Source: Streptomyces halstedii
GTDB lineage: Bacteria; Actinomycetota; Actinomycetes; Streptomycetales; Streptomycetaceae
Assembly: GCA_000720535.1 (NCBI GenBank)
Contig: JOAZ01000011.1
Span: 124,001 to 188,000, forward strand
Direction: 5' to 3'
DNA: 64,000 nt
Position 1 is the first letter of the stretch. Every line of letters starts with the position of its first letter. Both the position numbers and the translations under genes were made by a program. Below the pieces are notes generated by a model, which saw only the letters and a program-made list of their open reading frames with translations, ran no database searches and had not been told where the DNA came from. This document shows positions 34,662-44,095 of this stretch, piece after piece.

Positions 34662-35522
34662 TCAGACGTACCGGTAGAGGCGGGTGTGGTCCATGAGCTG
34701 GGAGGGCTTCACGTCCCAGGGGGGCATGGGGTCGTCGAGGGCGAAGACCCTGCCCCGCTGCGGGTCGTCCGCGGCGAGTGAGCGGTCCGGCAGGTAGCGG
34801 GCGCGGGGGTGGGCCTTCTGCCAGCGGGTCCACAGGAGGTCGATGTAGGCGTGGTGGAGCCAGAAGACCGGGTCGTCGGGTGAGGCGGCACCGGCCATCG
34901 ATCCGCCGATCCAGCGGTGCACCCGGTTGTGGTTGGCCACGCCCCGGCTCCCCCGGATGCCCCAGCCCTCGATCCGGTTGCGGAAGCCGGTGGTGCTGAC
35001 GCTGTTCCAGGGCGCGGTGTCGTAGACGGGATCGCTCAGGGCGCGGTCCACGTCGGCCTTGGTGGGCAGGGTGACCGGTGCGGACGGGCGGCCGAGGTCG
35101 CGCCGCAGGAAGCGGTCGTCGGTGATCCCGGTGCGGATGGGCCAGTCGCCCCGGGCGTACGCGAACGGCCCGGTCATGACCTGGCGGTCCCCCGCGCGGC
35201 CGTTGCCGCCGAGGAAGTCCTCCGCCCAGAGGGAGGCGGCCGGGGTGTTGTCCCGGGTCCAGTCCCAGTACGGCACGGTGACCCCGGCGTCGACCGTCTG
35301 GAGGGCCTTCTCGAACTCCAGGAGGTAGCGGCGGTGCCACGGGAAGAAGGACGGGGTCATATGGGCGGCCCTGGGGCGGCGGTCGGCGTCGGTGACGTAG
35401 TACTGCCGGTGGAGCGAGACGAACTCGTCGTACCGGCCCGAGCGCTTGAGTTGCAGGATGGCGTCGACCAGGCGCTTCTTCTCCGTGCGTGTGAGGTCGC
35501 TCTGATTCTTGCGGCTGTACAC
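34662..35522 (-). CDS. melC2: Tyrosinase MelC2
   Basis: A 286-residue type-3 copper monooxygenase that oxidises tyrosine to DOPA and dopaquinone, making melanin. CuA ligands are His38 (SLHRQYY), His54 ([11 protein letters not shown]) and His63 (PWHRRYL). CuB ligands lie in [11 protein letters not shown] and [12 protein letters not shown]. These positions match the structurally known Streptomyces enzyme. No signal peptide is present; it is exported with its caddie MelC1. GTG 35522 with CGGAGGACGAG upstream gives the typical N-terminus [10 protein letters not shown]. It follows melC1 by 18 bp. The protein is about 13 residues longer than usual at the C-terminus. Confidence 0.97.
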   Translation of the reverse strand: MYSRKNQSDLTRTEKKRLVDAILQLKRSGRYDEFVSLHRQYYVTDADRRPRAAHMTPSFFPWHRRYLLEFEKALQTVDAGVTVPYWDWTRDNTPAASLWAEDFLGGNGRAGDRQVMTGPFAYARGDWPIRTGITDDRFLRRDLGRPSAPVTLPTKADVDRALSDPVYDTAPWNSVSTTGFRNRIEGWGIRGSRGVANHNRVHRWIGGSMAGAASPDDPVFWLHHAYIDLLWTRWQKAHPRARYLPDRSLAADDPQRGRVFALDDPMPPWDVKPSQLMDHTRLYRYV

Positions 35523-35540
35523 CCGTGCTCGTCCTCCGGT

Positions 35541-36041
35541 TCAGATGGTGTGCGGGGTGGTGGGGGCCAGTCGGGCGGTGCCGAGTTCGTCGACCGCGGC
35601 GCGGGCCGTCTCCAGCAGCGTGGGGAACGACTCGTAGTGGTTGACCTCGCTCAGGTAGCTTCCGTCGGCGCGGCGCATCACGTGCAGGGGCCGGCCGTCG
35701 ATCGTCACGTCCGCTGCCGTCGTGGTGGACGCGGCGGCCGCGCCCGGGTGCACGCCGGCCGGCACCACGGCCGTGGCGGTGCCCCGGATGTGACGGCCCC
35801 GGTAGGTCTCGGAGAACCGCTCGGGGGCCTGGGACCTGCGCGCTCCCCGGTCCGGGGTGCCGGGGTCCTTGAGCAGCACGGGGGCCAGCGCGCCGGCCGT
35901 GCCGGCGACGAGGGTCGTGGTGAAGGCGGTCCGCAGGACGGCGCGGCGGGCCGGCCGGTGCGGAGCGGGGGCCGGCGGACCGGCGGCGGGCGTGGTGCCC
36001 GCGGGGACGGCCGGGCCGGGCGTGGCGGTGGTGGGGTCCAT
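35541..36041 (-). CDS. melC1: Tyrosinase copper chaperone/caddie protein MelC1
   Basis: A 166-residue caddie that delivers copper to apo-tyrosinase and carries it through the Tat pathway. The twin-arginine signal is [18 protein letters not shown] (about 32-49), preceded by an unusually long, Pro/Ala-rich n-region. The mature part has [15 protein letters not shown] and [20 protein letters not shown], the conserved MelC1 blocks whose His and Tyr residues enter the tyrosinase active site. ATG 36041 has AGGAA 9 nt upstream; an earlier start at 36101 would only lengthen the n-region. The gene is divergent from the P450 gene (195 bp between starts). Confidence 0.93.
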   Translation of the reverse strand: MDPTTATPGPAVPAGTTPAAGPPAPAPHRPARRAVLRTAFTTTLVAGTAGALAPVLLKDPGTPDRGARRSQAPERFSETYRGRHIRGTATAVVPAGVHPGAAAASTTTAADVTIDGRPLHVMRRADGSYLSEVNHYESFPTLLETARAAVDELGTARLAPTTPHTI

Positions 36042-36236
36042 GAGGGGTGTTCCTGTCTGTCGTCCGCTCTCGTGTGCGGTTCTCGCTCTCGCCGTGGGCA
36101 ACGAGAGCGCGGGCGAACGGTTCTCGTCCCGTGCGGGTCACGCGACCGTGGGATTCTCCGCGGGTGGCGGCCGTGTCGGCCGTCCGGAGGTACGGCCGGG
36201 GGCCAGCATGGCGGTCCGACCTACGGGAGGGTGTCC

Positions 36237-37535
36237 ATGAACGCGCCGACACGGATGTCCGCCGGCCATGTGCGCGGGGCCGGTCACGCCCCGCCGGCCG
36301 ACCTGGCCGATCCGGCCTTCTGGCGGCTGCCCCGGCCCGAGCGGCTGGCGGCCTTCGCGGCCCTGCGGGAGCACGGCGAACCGGTGCGGTTCACCCCGCG
36401 TTCGGGCCCGCACCCGGCGTTCCACGCCCTGGTCAGGCACGCGGACGTCAAGGCGGCGAGCCGTCGGCCGCGTGTCTTCGCCAGCGCGCCGGGGGCCACC
36501 ACGCCCGAACCGGCGCGCTGGGCCAAGGCGGTGTTCGGCAACTCCATGGTGAACCTGGACGGGCCCGAGCACGCCGGTCTGCGGAGCACCGTCTCGCGGG
36601 CCTTCACCCCGCGTCTGCTCGCGGCCGCCGAGGAGAACGTCTCCGCCACCGCCCGGCGGCTGGTGGACGAGGTGGTCGCGGGGCGGCCGGAGGATTTCAT
36701 GCGTTCGGCCGCCGCCCGTCTGCCGTTCGAGGTGATCTGCGACCTGATGGGCATCCCGGTCCGGCACCGGGCGGCGATCGGCGCCCGGATCGACCACGCC
36801 TCGGAGTACGTCGGGGTGCGGCGCCGGGGCCGGGCCCGGCTGCGGGTGCCGGGGCGCGGGCTGCGGTCGCTGGCCGGGATGCAGCTGGTGATGGCGAGGC
36901 TGGCCCGGGAACGCCGGGCCCGCCCCGAGGAGGACCTGGTCTCCGCGCTGGTGCGCGCGGACGTCGACGGGCGGTCGCTGTCCACCCGTGAGCTGGGCGC
37001 GTTCTTCTCGCTGCTGCTGGTGGCCGGTGTGGAGACCACCCGTAACGCGCTCGCGCACGGGCTGTGCCTGCTGACGGCGCATCCGGAGCAGCGGGCCCTG
37101 CTGGAGGCGGACTTCGAGCGGTACGCGGACGGGGCGGTGGACGAGATCGTCCGCCATTCGACGCCGATCATCCAGTTCCGCCGGACCGTGGTGGCGGAAT
37201 GCGAGCTGGGCGGGCGGCTCTTCGTGCCCGGGGAGAAGGTGATGCTCCTCTACGCGTCGGCGAACCGGGACGCGTCGGTCTTCGCCGATCCGGACGTGTT
37301 CGACATCACCCGGTCCCCGAATCCGCACCTCGGGTACGGCGGTGGCGGTCCGCACCACTGTCTGGGCGCGCATCTGGCGCGGCTGGAGATGAAGGCGCTC
37401 TACCGCGAGCTGCTGGGCCGCCCGGTTCCCGTACGGGCGGCCGGCGCGCCGGAGCTGGTCGACTCGAACTTCGACAACCGGGTCCGCTCGCTTCCCCTCT
37501 CCTACGGCCGCTCTCACCCGAACGAGCCGGTCTGA
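36237..37535 (+). CDS. Cytochrome P450
   Basis: A 432-residue soluble haem-thiolate monooxygenase. The I-helix is [17 protein letters not shown] (acid-alcohol pair as E-T), the K-helix is DEIVRHSTP (ExxR) and the haem loop is [16 protein letters not shown] with the Cys ligand. The expanded GGGGPH loop is like bacterial CYP125/142/124-type enzymes acting on sterols, terpenoids or fatty acids, but the substrate cannot be fixed. ATG 36237 follows GGGAGGG by 5 nt; GTG 36231 is possible. No ferredoxin gene is next to it, so electrons come from partners elsewhere. It is divergent from melC1C2 and may be independent of melanin formation. Confidence 0.95.
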   Translation: MNAPTRMSAGHVRGAGHAPPADLADPAFWRLPRPERLAAFAALREHGEPVRFTPRSGPHPAFHALVRHADVKAASRRPRVFASAPGATTPEPARWAKAVFGNSMVNLDGPEHAGLRSTVSRAFTPRLLAAAEENVSATARRLVDEVVAGRPEDFMRSAAARLPFEVICDLMGIPVRHRAAIGARIDHASEYVGVRRRGRARLRVPGRGLRSLAGMQLVMARLARERRARPEEDLVSALVRADVDGRSLSTRELGAFFSLLLVAGVETTRNALAHGLCLLTAHPEQRALLEADFERYADGAVDEIVRHSTPIIQFRRTVVAECELGGRLFVPGEKVMLLYASANRDASVFADPDVFDITRSPNPHLGYGGGGPHHCLGAHLARLEMKALYRELLGRPVPVRAAGAPELVDSNFDNRVRSLPLSYGRSHPNEPV

Positions 37536-37648
37536 TCCGTCGCAGGGAGCGAAAGGCCCGTTCGGCGGACGTCGCACAGCACATCGGCCGGACGTTTCTC
37601 CCTAAGGTCGGCAAGGCCGGGGGGACCCCACGACGCAAGGAGGAGCCC

Positions 37649-38947
37649 GTGCCCGTACGAAGCCGTCTCGTCACCGCCGGCCTCGGGACGGCTGTGCTCG
37701 GCCTTCTCGCCGGCGGCGCGCTGGTCGCCGTCCGGAGCGGTCCGGACGTCACGGCGGGCAAGGGGGCGAACGCCGCGGCCCCGGTCGTCTGGGGCCCGAC
37801 CGCCGTGGGCGCCTATCTGGACTACGGGCCGGACGGTGTACGGCGGATGGGTGAGCTGTCGCGCTGGCTCGGCGGGACGGAGCTGAGGGTCGGGCACAGT
37901 TACCTGCCCGGTGACGTGTGGGAGAACATCGAGGGCCGTCCCGGGTTCCTCGCCGCGTGGGCGGCCTGGCGGAAGGCGTCCTCGGACCGGATGTTCGTCC
38001 TCAACACGCCGATGCTGGAGCGGAACGAGGACCACGTCCCGGACGAGGAGGTGCGCGGGCTGCTCCGGGCCGGGGCCGACGGGCGGTTCGACGGGCACTT
38101 CCGTGAACTGGCGCGGCGGTTGGTCCTGCTGGGTGTGCCGGACACGGTGCTCGTCCTCGGCTGGGAGATGAACGGCACCACCTACACGCACCGTTGCGGA
38201 CCGGATCCGGAGGCGTGGAAGGCGTACTGGACGCGCATCGTCACCGCGATGCGCTCGGTTCCCGGCCAGCGGTTCCGCTTCGACTTCGCCCCGAGCCGGG
38301 GGCGGGACGCCGTCCCGTGGACGGAGTGCTACCCCGGTGACGACGTGGTGGACATCATCGGGATGGACTCCTACGACCAGCCGCCGGCCCGCTCCTTCGA
38401 GGAGCAGGTGAACGAGCCGTACGGCTTGCAGCGGCATGTGGACTTCGCGGCGGAGCACGGCAAGCCGATCTCGTACCCGGAGTGGGGTCTGTTCCGCAAC
38501 GGCGACAATCCGGGGTACATGCGCGGCATGCTGGAGTGGATGGAGCGGCACAAGCCGGTGTACCAGACGATCACGGACTACTGCCCGCACGGGGTGTGGC
38601 AGTGCGCGGAGAACCCCGAGTCCTCGCGGGTCTACCGGGAGATGCTCTCCGCCGGGCCGGACGACGTGGAGCCGACCGCGCCCGGCTCTCCGCCGGTGGC
38701 GACCGAGGCTCCGGAGCCCACGCCCGAGCCGGAGGGGACCACCGTGCCGGAGGGCCCCGCGCCGGAGCCGGAGTGGGAGCCCGAGCCCGTGACGGAGCCG
38801 GAGGCGGACCCGGTGACCGTGCGGGAACCGGTCCCGGAGCCGGAGCCGGAGCCGGTGACCGGCGGGGACCCGTGGTGCGTCACGGTGCCGTTGAGCGTGT
38901 GGCTGGGGCCGTGGATGCCGGACAGCGAGGTCTGCACGGGCGAATGA
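37649..38947 (+). CDS. Secreted GH26-like glycosidase with a Pro-Glu-rich linker and short C-terminal module
   Basis: A 432-residue exported protein. A signal peptide or anchor (about 1-30) is followed by a (beta/alpha)8-barrel resembling GH26: VLGWEMNGTTYTHRC would carry the acid/base Glu and ISYPEWGLF the nucleophile. GH26 enzymes cut beta-mannan or beta-1,3-glucan links, and some lie in exopolysaccharide clusters. After the barrel, about 65 residues are Pro/Glu repeats (PEPEGTTVPEGPAPEPEWEP), like a wall-spanning spacer, ending in a 25-residue tail with two Cys (DPWCVTVPLS...SEVCTGE). GTG 37649 has AAGGAGGAGCCC just upstream. The target may be the polymer made by the nearby operon. Confidence 0.82.
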   Translation: MPVRSRLVTAGLGTAVLGLLAGGALVAVRSGPDVTAGKGANAAAPVVWGPTAVGAYLDYGPDGVRRMGELSRWLGGTELRVGHSYLPGDVWENIEGRPGFLAAWAAWRKASSDRMFVLNTPMLERNEDHVPDEEVRGLLRAGADGRFDGHFRELARRLVLLGVPDTVLVLGWEMNGTTYTHRCGPDPEAWKAYWTRIVTAMRSVPGQRFRFDFAPSRGRDAVPWTECYPGDDVVDIIGMDSYDQPPARSFEEQVNEPYGLQRHVDFAAEHGKPISYPEWGLFRNGDNPGYMRGMLEWMERHKPVYQTITDYCPHGVWQCAENPESSRVYREMLSAGPDDVEPTAPGSPPVATEAPEPTPEPEGTTVPEGPAPEPEWEPEPVTEPEADPVTVREPVPEPEPEPVTGGDPWCVTVPLSVWLGPWMPDSEVCTGE

Positions 38948-39023
38948 GCGCGGCGGGGGGCCGCCGTACGGCGGGAGCGCCCGACGCGGGTGGTGTCCGC
39001 GCGTCACCGCGCCGGGAGCGGGC

Positions 39024-39060
39024 GCGGCGGGCCGGGGGGGTCGCCCGTCCGGCCCGCCGC
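39024..39060. terminator. Terminator between the GH26-like gene and the glucosidase operon
   Basis: A perfect 12-bp stem (39024-39035 with 39049-39060) lies 12 bp beyond the glucosidase stop (minus strand). It can serve both convergent transcripts. Confidence 0.75.
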
Positions 39061-39071
39061 CCGCCCGGTCG

Positions 39072-40427
<1,356 letters not shown>

Positions 40428-40489
40428 AAGGTACCTCACAGGTCTGTTCAGCAGGTGGGGGATGGCGGGGAACGCCCCGGCGCCGGGGG

Positions 40490-41365
40490 CTACTTGACGG
40501 CCCCGGCGGTGAGTCCGGTGACGAGGTAGCGCTGGAGCAGCAGGAATCCCGCGACGACGGGCAGGCTCACCACCAGGGACGCGGCCATGATCTGGTTCCA
40601 GTACACGTCGTTCTGGGTGGAGTAGCCCTGGAGGCCGACGGCGAGGGTGCGGGTGGCGTCGTTGGTCATGACGGACGCGAAGAGGACCTCGCCCCAGGCG
40701 GTCATGAACGCGTAGACGGCGACGGCGACGATGCCGGGGATCGCGGCGGGCACGATGACCCGGAACAGCGCGCCGAGGGGGCCGCAGCCGTCGACCTTGG
40801 CCGCCTCGTCCAGGTCCCTGGGCACCGAGTCGAAGTACCCGATGAGCATCCAGATGGAGAACGGGAGGGAGAAGGTGAGGTAGGTGAGGATGAGGCCGAA
40901 GCGGGAGCCGAACAGCGCGATGCCGGTGGCGTTGCCGATGTTGACGTAGATGAGGAACAGCGGCAGCAGGAAGAGGATGCCGGGGAACATCTGCGTGGAC
41001 AGCACGGTGACGGTGAAGACGCGTTTGCCGCGGAAGGTGTAGCGGCTGACGGCGTAGGCGGCGAAGACGGCGATCACCACGGAGCAGACGGTGGCCGACC
41101 CGGCGACGATCAGCGAGTTGGTGAAGTAGTCGGCGAGCGGGACGGTCTCCCAGATGTCGAAGTAGGGGCGGATCGTCAGGCCGGAGGGGATCCACTGGAA
41201 CTTCCCCGTCACGTCTTCGAGCGGTTTGAGGGAGCTGGTGACCATGACGAAGACCGGCAGCAGGACGAAGACGGTCAGCAGGGTCAGGAAGATCCGCCGG
41301 CTCCACAGGAACGACCGCGGGGGCGCCATCGGCGAGCGGGACGGCCGGTGGGCGGTGTCAGCCAT
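40490..41365 (-). CDS. Carbohydrate ABC transporter permease, MalG type
   Basis: A 291-residue inner-membrane permease with six helices. The first follows [20 protein letters not shown], and the cytoplasmic EAA loop [20 protein letters not shown] binds the shared ATPase (often MsiK in Streptomyces, not encoded here). The C-terminal end [14 protein letters not shown] is the classic MalG ending. ATG 41365 overlaps the MalF-type gene by 8 bp, so they are coupled. Confidence 0.95.
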   Translation of the reverse strand: MADTAHRPSRSPMAPPRSFLWSRRIFLTLLTVFVLLPVFVMVTSSLKPLEDVTGKFQWIPSGLTIRPYFDIWETVPLADYFTNSLIVAGSATVCSVVIAVFAAYAVSRYTFRGKRVFTVTVLSTQMFPGILFLLPLFLIYVNIGNATGIALFGSRFGLILTYLTFSLPFSIWMLIGYFDSVPRDLDEAAKVDGCGPLGALFRVIVPAAIPGIVAVAVYAFMTAWGEVLFASVMTNDATRTLAVGLQGYSTQNDVYWNQIMAASLVVSLPVVAGFLLLQRYLVTGLTAGAVK

Positions 41366-42371
41366 CGCTGGCCTTCTTTCCTCGGGACGTGAACAGGAGG
41401 TAGAGGCCCGTCACCACGAGCAGGAACAGCAGCAGCAGGACGGACATCGCGGAGCCCGCGCCGAAGTTCCAGGTCTGGAAGGACGACTGGTAGATGTGGA
41501 TGGAGATGAGGTCCGCGGCCGCGGGTGCCGACTTGCCGAACAGGACGAACGGCGTGTTGAAGTCGTTGAAGGTCCACAGGAACAGCACGAGGACCAGGAC
41601 CTGGTTGACGGGGCGCAGGGACGGCAGGGTGATGCGGCGGATCTGCTGCCACACTCCGGCGCCGTCGAGGGCGGCGGCCTCGTAGATGTCCCGGGGGATG
41701 TTCTGCAGGCCGGCCATCATGATGAGGAAGGCGAACGGCCAGCCCTTCCACACCGACACGACGAGCAGGGTGAAGAAGCTGTTGTCGCCCAGCAGCCAGA
41801 AGGGCGGGCTGTCGGTGAGGCCCAGCTGGTCGTGGATGACGTGGTTGATGAGGCCGTTGTCCCGCTGGAACATGAACGCCCAGGTGATGACGGCGGCGTA
41901 GACGGGCAGGGCGTACGGCACCAGGAAGAGGGTGCGCAGGAAGCCCCGGCCGCGGAAGGTCTCCTGCATGAAGACGGCGGCGGCGGTGCCGAGCAGCCAG
42001 CACAGGCCCACCGACAGCACGGTGAACAGGCAGGTGATGAGGAAGGAGTGCAGCAGCGCCTGGCCCACCGGTGCGTCGAAGTCGACCGAGAGGGTGTAGT
42101 TGTCGAGACCGGCCCACGGTGAGGTGGTCCAGTCGCGGACGTAGAACTGTGTGAGCTCGCGGAAGCTGACGACGATGCCGATGACCATCGGCACCAGGTG
42201 GACCAGCAGTTCGAGCAGGAGAGCGGGGAGCAGCAGCAGGTAGGGCAGGCCGATGCGGCGCAGCCGCCCGGAGCGGCGTCTGCGGGGCGCCGCTCCGGGG
42301 TCGTTCCTCTGTGCTGTCCGCTCGCCCGTCGCGGGGGCGGCGGTGGTGGTCATGGTGGTGTCCGCGCTCAC
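41358..42371 (-). CDS. Carbohydrate ABC transporter permease, MalF type
   Basis: A 337-residue permease of the MalF/UgpA type with a cytosolic Arg-rich N-terminus (APRRRRSGRLRRIG) and six helices. The EAA loop is IYEAAALDGAGVWQQIRRIT. GTG 42371 overlaps the binding-protein stop as GTGA; ATG 42353 is an alternative six codons later. The ATP-binding partner is missing from the operon, as usual for this class in Streptomyces. Confidence 0.95.
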   Translation of the reverse strand: MSADTTMTTTAAPATGERTAQRNDPGAAPRRRRSGRLRRIGLPYLLLLPALLLELLVHLVPMVIGIVVSFRELTQFYVRDWTTSPWAGLDNYTLSVDFDAPVGQALLHSFLITCLFTVLSVGLCWLLGTAAAVFMQETFRGRGFLRTLFLVPYALPVYAAVITWAFMFQRDNGLINHVIHDQLGLTDSPPFWLLGDNSFFTLLVVSVWKGWPFAFLIMMAGLQNIPRDIYEAAALDGAGVWQQIRRITLPSLRPVNQVLVLVLFLWTFNDFNTPFVLFGKSAPAAADLISIHIYQSSFQTWNFGAGSAMSVLLLLFLLVVTGLYLLFTSRGKKASDG

Positions 42372-43684
42372 TTCTTGGGCATCTGCTGCTGGGCCTTTTC
42401 GAGCTTGGCCTTGACGGACTCGGTCGTCACCGGGCGGCCGGCGGCGGCGTCCGCGAAGAGCTCCTTGACGGCGGTGCCGACGACCGTCTCGAACTGGGAC
42501 TCCTCGGGTACCTGCGGGAGGGCGGCGGCGCTGGTGGCGAGGGCCTCGCGCAGCGGCGACAGGGCGAAGGTGCCGAACGCCCCGTCCTCCTGGGCGGCCT
42601 TGACCGGCGGGATGGAGCCGTAGGCCTTGTTGAGGACGATCTGCTCCTTGTCGCTGGTCATGAACTTGACGAAGTCCTTGGCACCGTCGAGGTTCTTGGT
42701 GTTGCCGAAGACGGCCATGTTGATGCCGGCGACCATGGAGTTGACGCCGGTGCCCTGGCCGGGCTTGCCCGACTGGACGGGCGCGGGCACGACGCCCCAT
42801 TCGGACTCGTCCATGCCCTGGGAGGTGAAGGTGGCGGAGGCGGTCTGCCACAGCACCATCGCGGTCTTGTTCTTCGCGAAGTCGCTGAGCGACTGGTTCT
42901 GCGCGTACTCGGCGTTGCCGGGCGCGATGATCTTGTCCTTGGCCATCAGGTCGACGTACTGCTTGACGGCGGCGACCGCTCCGTCGGACGTGAAGTCCGG
43001 CTTGCCGTCGGCGGTGAAGAAGTCGGCGCCGTGCTGCTTGCCGAGCACGAAGACCTGGTGGATGTTGTTGGAGAGGTTCGAGCCCTCGGCGCCGAGCGCC
43101 CACTTGCCGTCCTTGGACAGCTTCTTGCCGGTCTCGACGAGCTCGTCCCAGGTGGTGGGCGGCTGCTTGACGCCGGCGTCGGCGAACATCTTCTTGTTGT
43201 AGTAGAGCGCGTAGGCCATGGAGTACAGCGGGACGGCGGCCGGGTCCTGGCCCTCGGCGCCGGTCGAGCCGAGCGCGGAGTCGACGAAGCGGTCCTTGCC
43301 GCCGATCGCGTCGAAGTTCTTCTCGTCCCACGGCAGCAGCGCGCCGCTGGCCTGGAGGGACGCGCTCCAGGTGTTGCCGATGTTCAGGACGTCGGGGCCC
43401 TGGCCGGACGTGGTCGCGGTGAGGATGCGGTTCAGCAGATCGCCCCAGGGGACGACTTCCAGCTTGACCTTGATGCCGGTCTGCTTCTCGAACTTGTCGA
43501 GCTCCGGCTGGAGGACCTTCTTGTCCGCCTCCAGGCTGGCGCCCTGGTTCGAGGCCCAGTAGGTGAGGGTCTTCGGCTGTTCGTTGGATCCGCCCGCACC
43601 GGACGTTCCGCCGCCGCAGGCAGCCGCGGTGAGGACGAGCGAAAGGGTGACGGCGCCGACGGCCGCGGCTCTGATTCTGCGCAT
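42368..43684 (-). CDS. Sugar ABC transporter substrate-binding lipoprotein
   Basis: A 438-residue extracellular solute-binding protein (family 1). The signal peptide ends in a lipobox (LVLTAAAC, Cys23), so the mature protein is lipid-anchored outside the membrane. LTYWASNQGASLEADKKVLQ, GQGPDVLNIGNTWSASLQ and YYNKKMFADAGVKQPPTTWDEL are family landmarks. It gives the importer its specificity, which with a GH1 glucosidase in the operon is probably a beta-glucoside or a related oligosaccharide. ATG 43684 has GGAG very close (2-3 nt), a weak site. It is first in the four-gene operon, behind an AT-rich operator-like sequence. Confidence 0.94.
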   Translation of the reverse strand: MRRIRAAAVGAVTLSLVLTAAACGGGTSGAGGSNEQPKTLTYWASNQGASLEADKKVLQPELDKFEKQTGIKVKLEVVPWGDLLNRILTATTSGQGPDVLNIGNTWSASLQASGALLPWDEKNFDAIGGKDRFVDSALGSTGAEGQDPAAVPLYSMAYALYYNKKMFADAGVKQPPTTWDELVETGKKLSKDGKWALGAEGSNLSNNIHQVFVLGKQHGADFFTADGKPDFTSDGAVAAVKQYVDLMAKDKIIAPGNAEYAQNQSLSDFAKNKTAMVLWQTASATFTSQGMDESEWGVVPAPVQSGKPGQGTGVNSMVAGINMAVFGNTKNLDGAKDFVKFMTSDKEQIVLNKAYGSIPPVKAAQEDGAFGTFALSPLREALATSAAALPQVPEESQFETVVGTAVKELFADAAAGRPVTTESVKAKLEKAQQQMPKK

Positions 43685-43783
43685 GACTCCAGGGGCCTTT
43701 CGAGAAGAGGCGGTGTGCGCCGAGGGACGGGCGGGCGGGCCCGGACAGCGACCCCGTGAACGGGGTCCGCAGATCCACACGGC

Positions 43784-43804
43784 TTAATTTAGGATGTGAG
43801 TTAA
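43784..43804 (-). promoter_or_regulatory. AT-rich operator/promoter candidate of the sugar-importer operon
   Basis: TTAA half-sites at 43784-43787 and 43801-43804 flank TTTAGGATGTGAG, inside a very AT-rich stretch 100 bp upstream of the binding-protein start. Minus-strand TTGAGG (43812-43807) could be a -35 element. It does not resemble the CebR box, so another regulator (possibly ROK or LacI type) is expected. Confidence 0.4.
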
Positions 43805-44095
43805 ACCTCAAGCGAAGGGTCCGTCAAGAGGTTCCGCCGCGGTGGGGGGCGGCCGGGAGCCACACGGAGAGGGGGTGGGGCGACGGTGCGAGGTGGCCGT
43901 ACGGCGCGTGACCTGCGAGGGGAGTCACGCGCCGCCGCATTGCAACGGTTGGGTATCGGAGGCCCGTTGGGCCGCCCCCGCCCCTTCGGCGGCGTCGCGT
44001 CCGGCGCGGAGGGCGGCACCAGGAGGGGCGCGCGACGCGGTGAAGCGGCGCACGCCCCTGGCGCTCCGGGGGCCCGTCCGGGCGCCCCCGGCGGG
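43805..44095. other. Intergenic region between the importer operon and the GH2-like gene
   Basis: No gene is seen. A hairpin with an 8-bp GC stem (44066-44073 with 44084-44091) lies 4 bp beyond the GH2-like stop (minus strand) and is a likely terminator. The remainder is ordinary GC-rich sequence. Confidence 0.6.
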
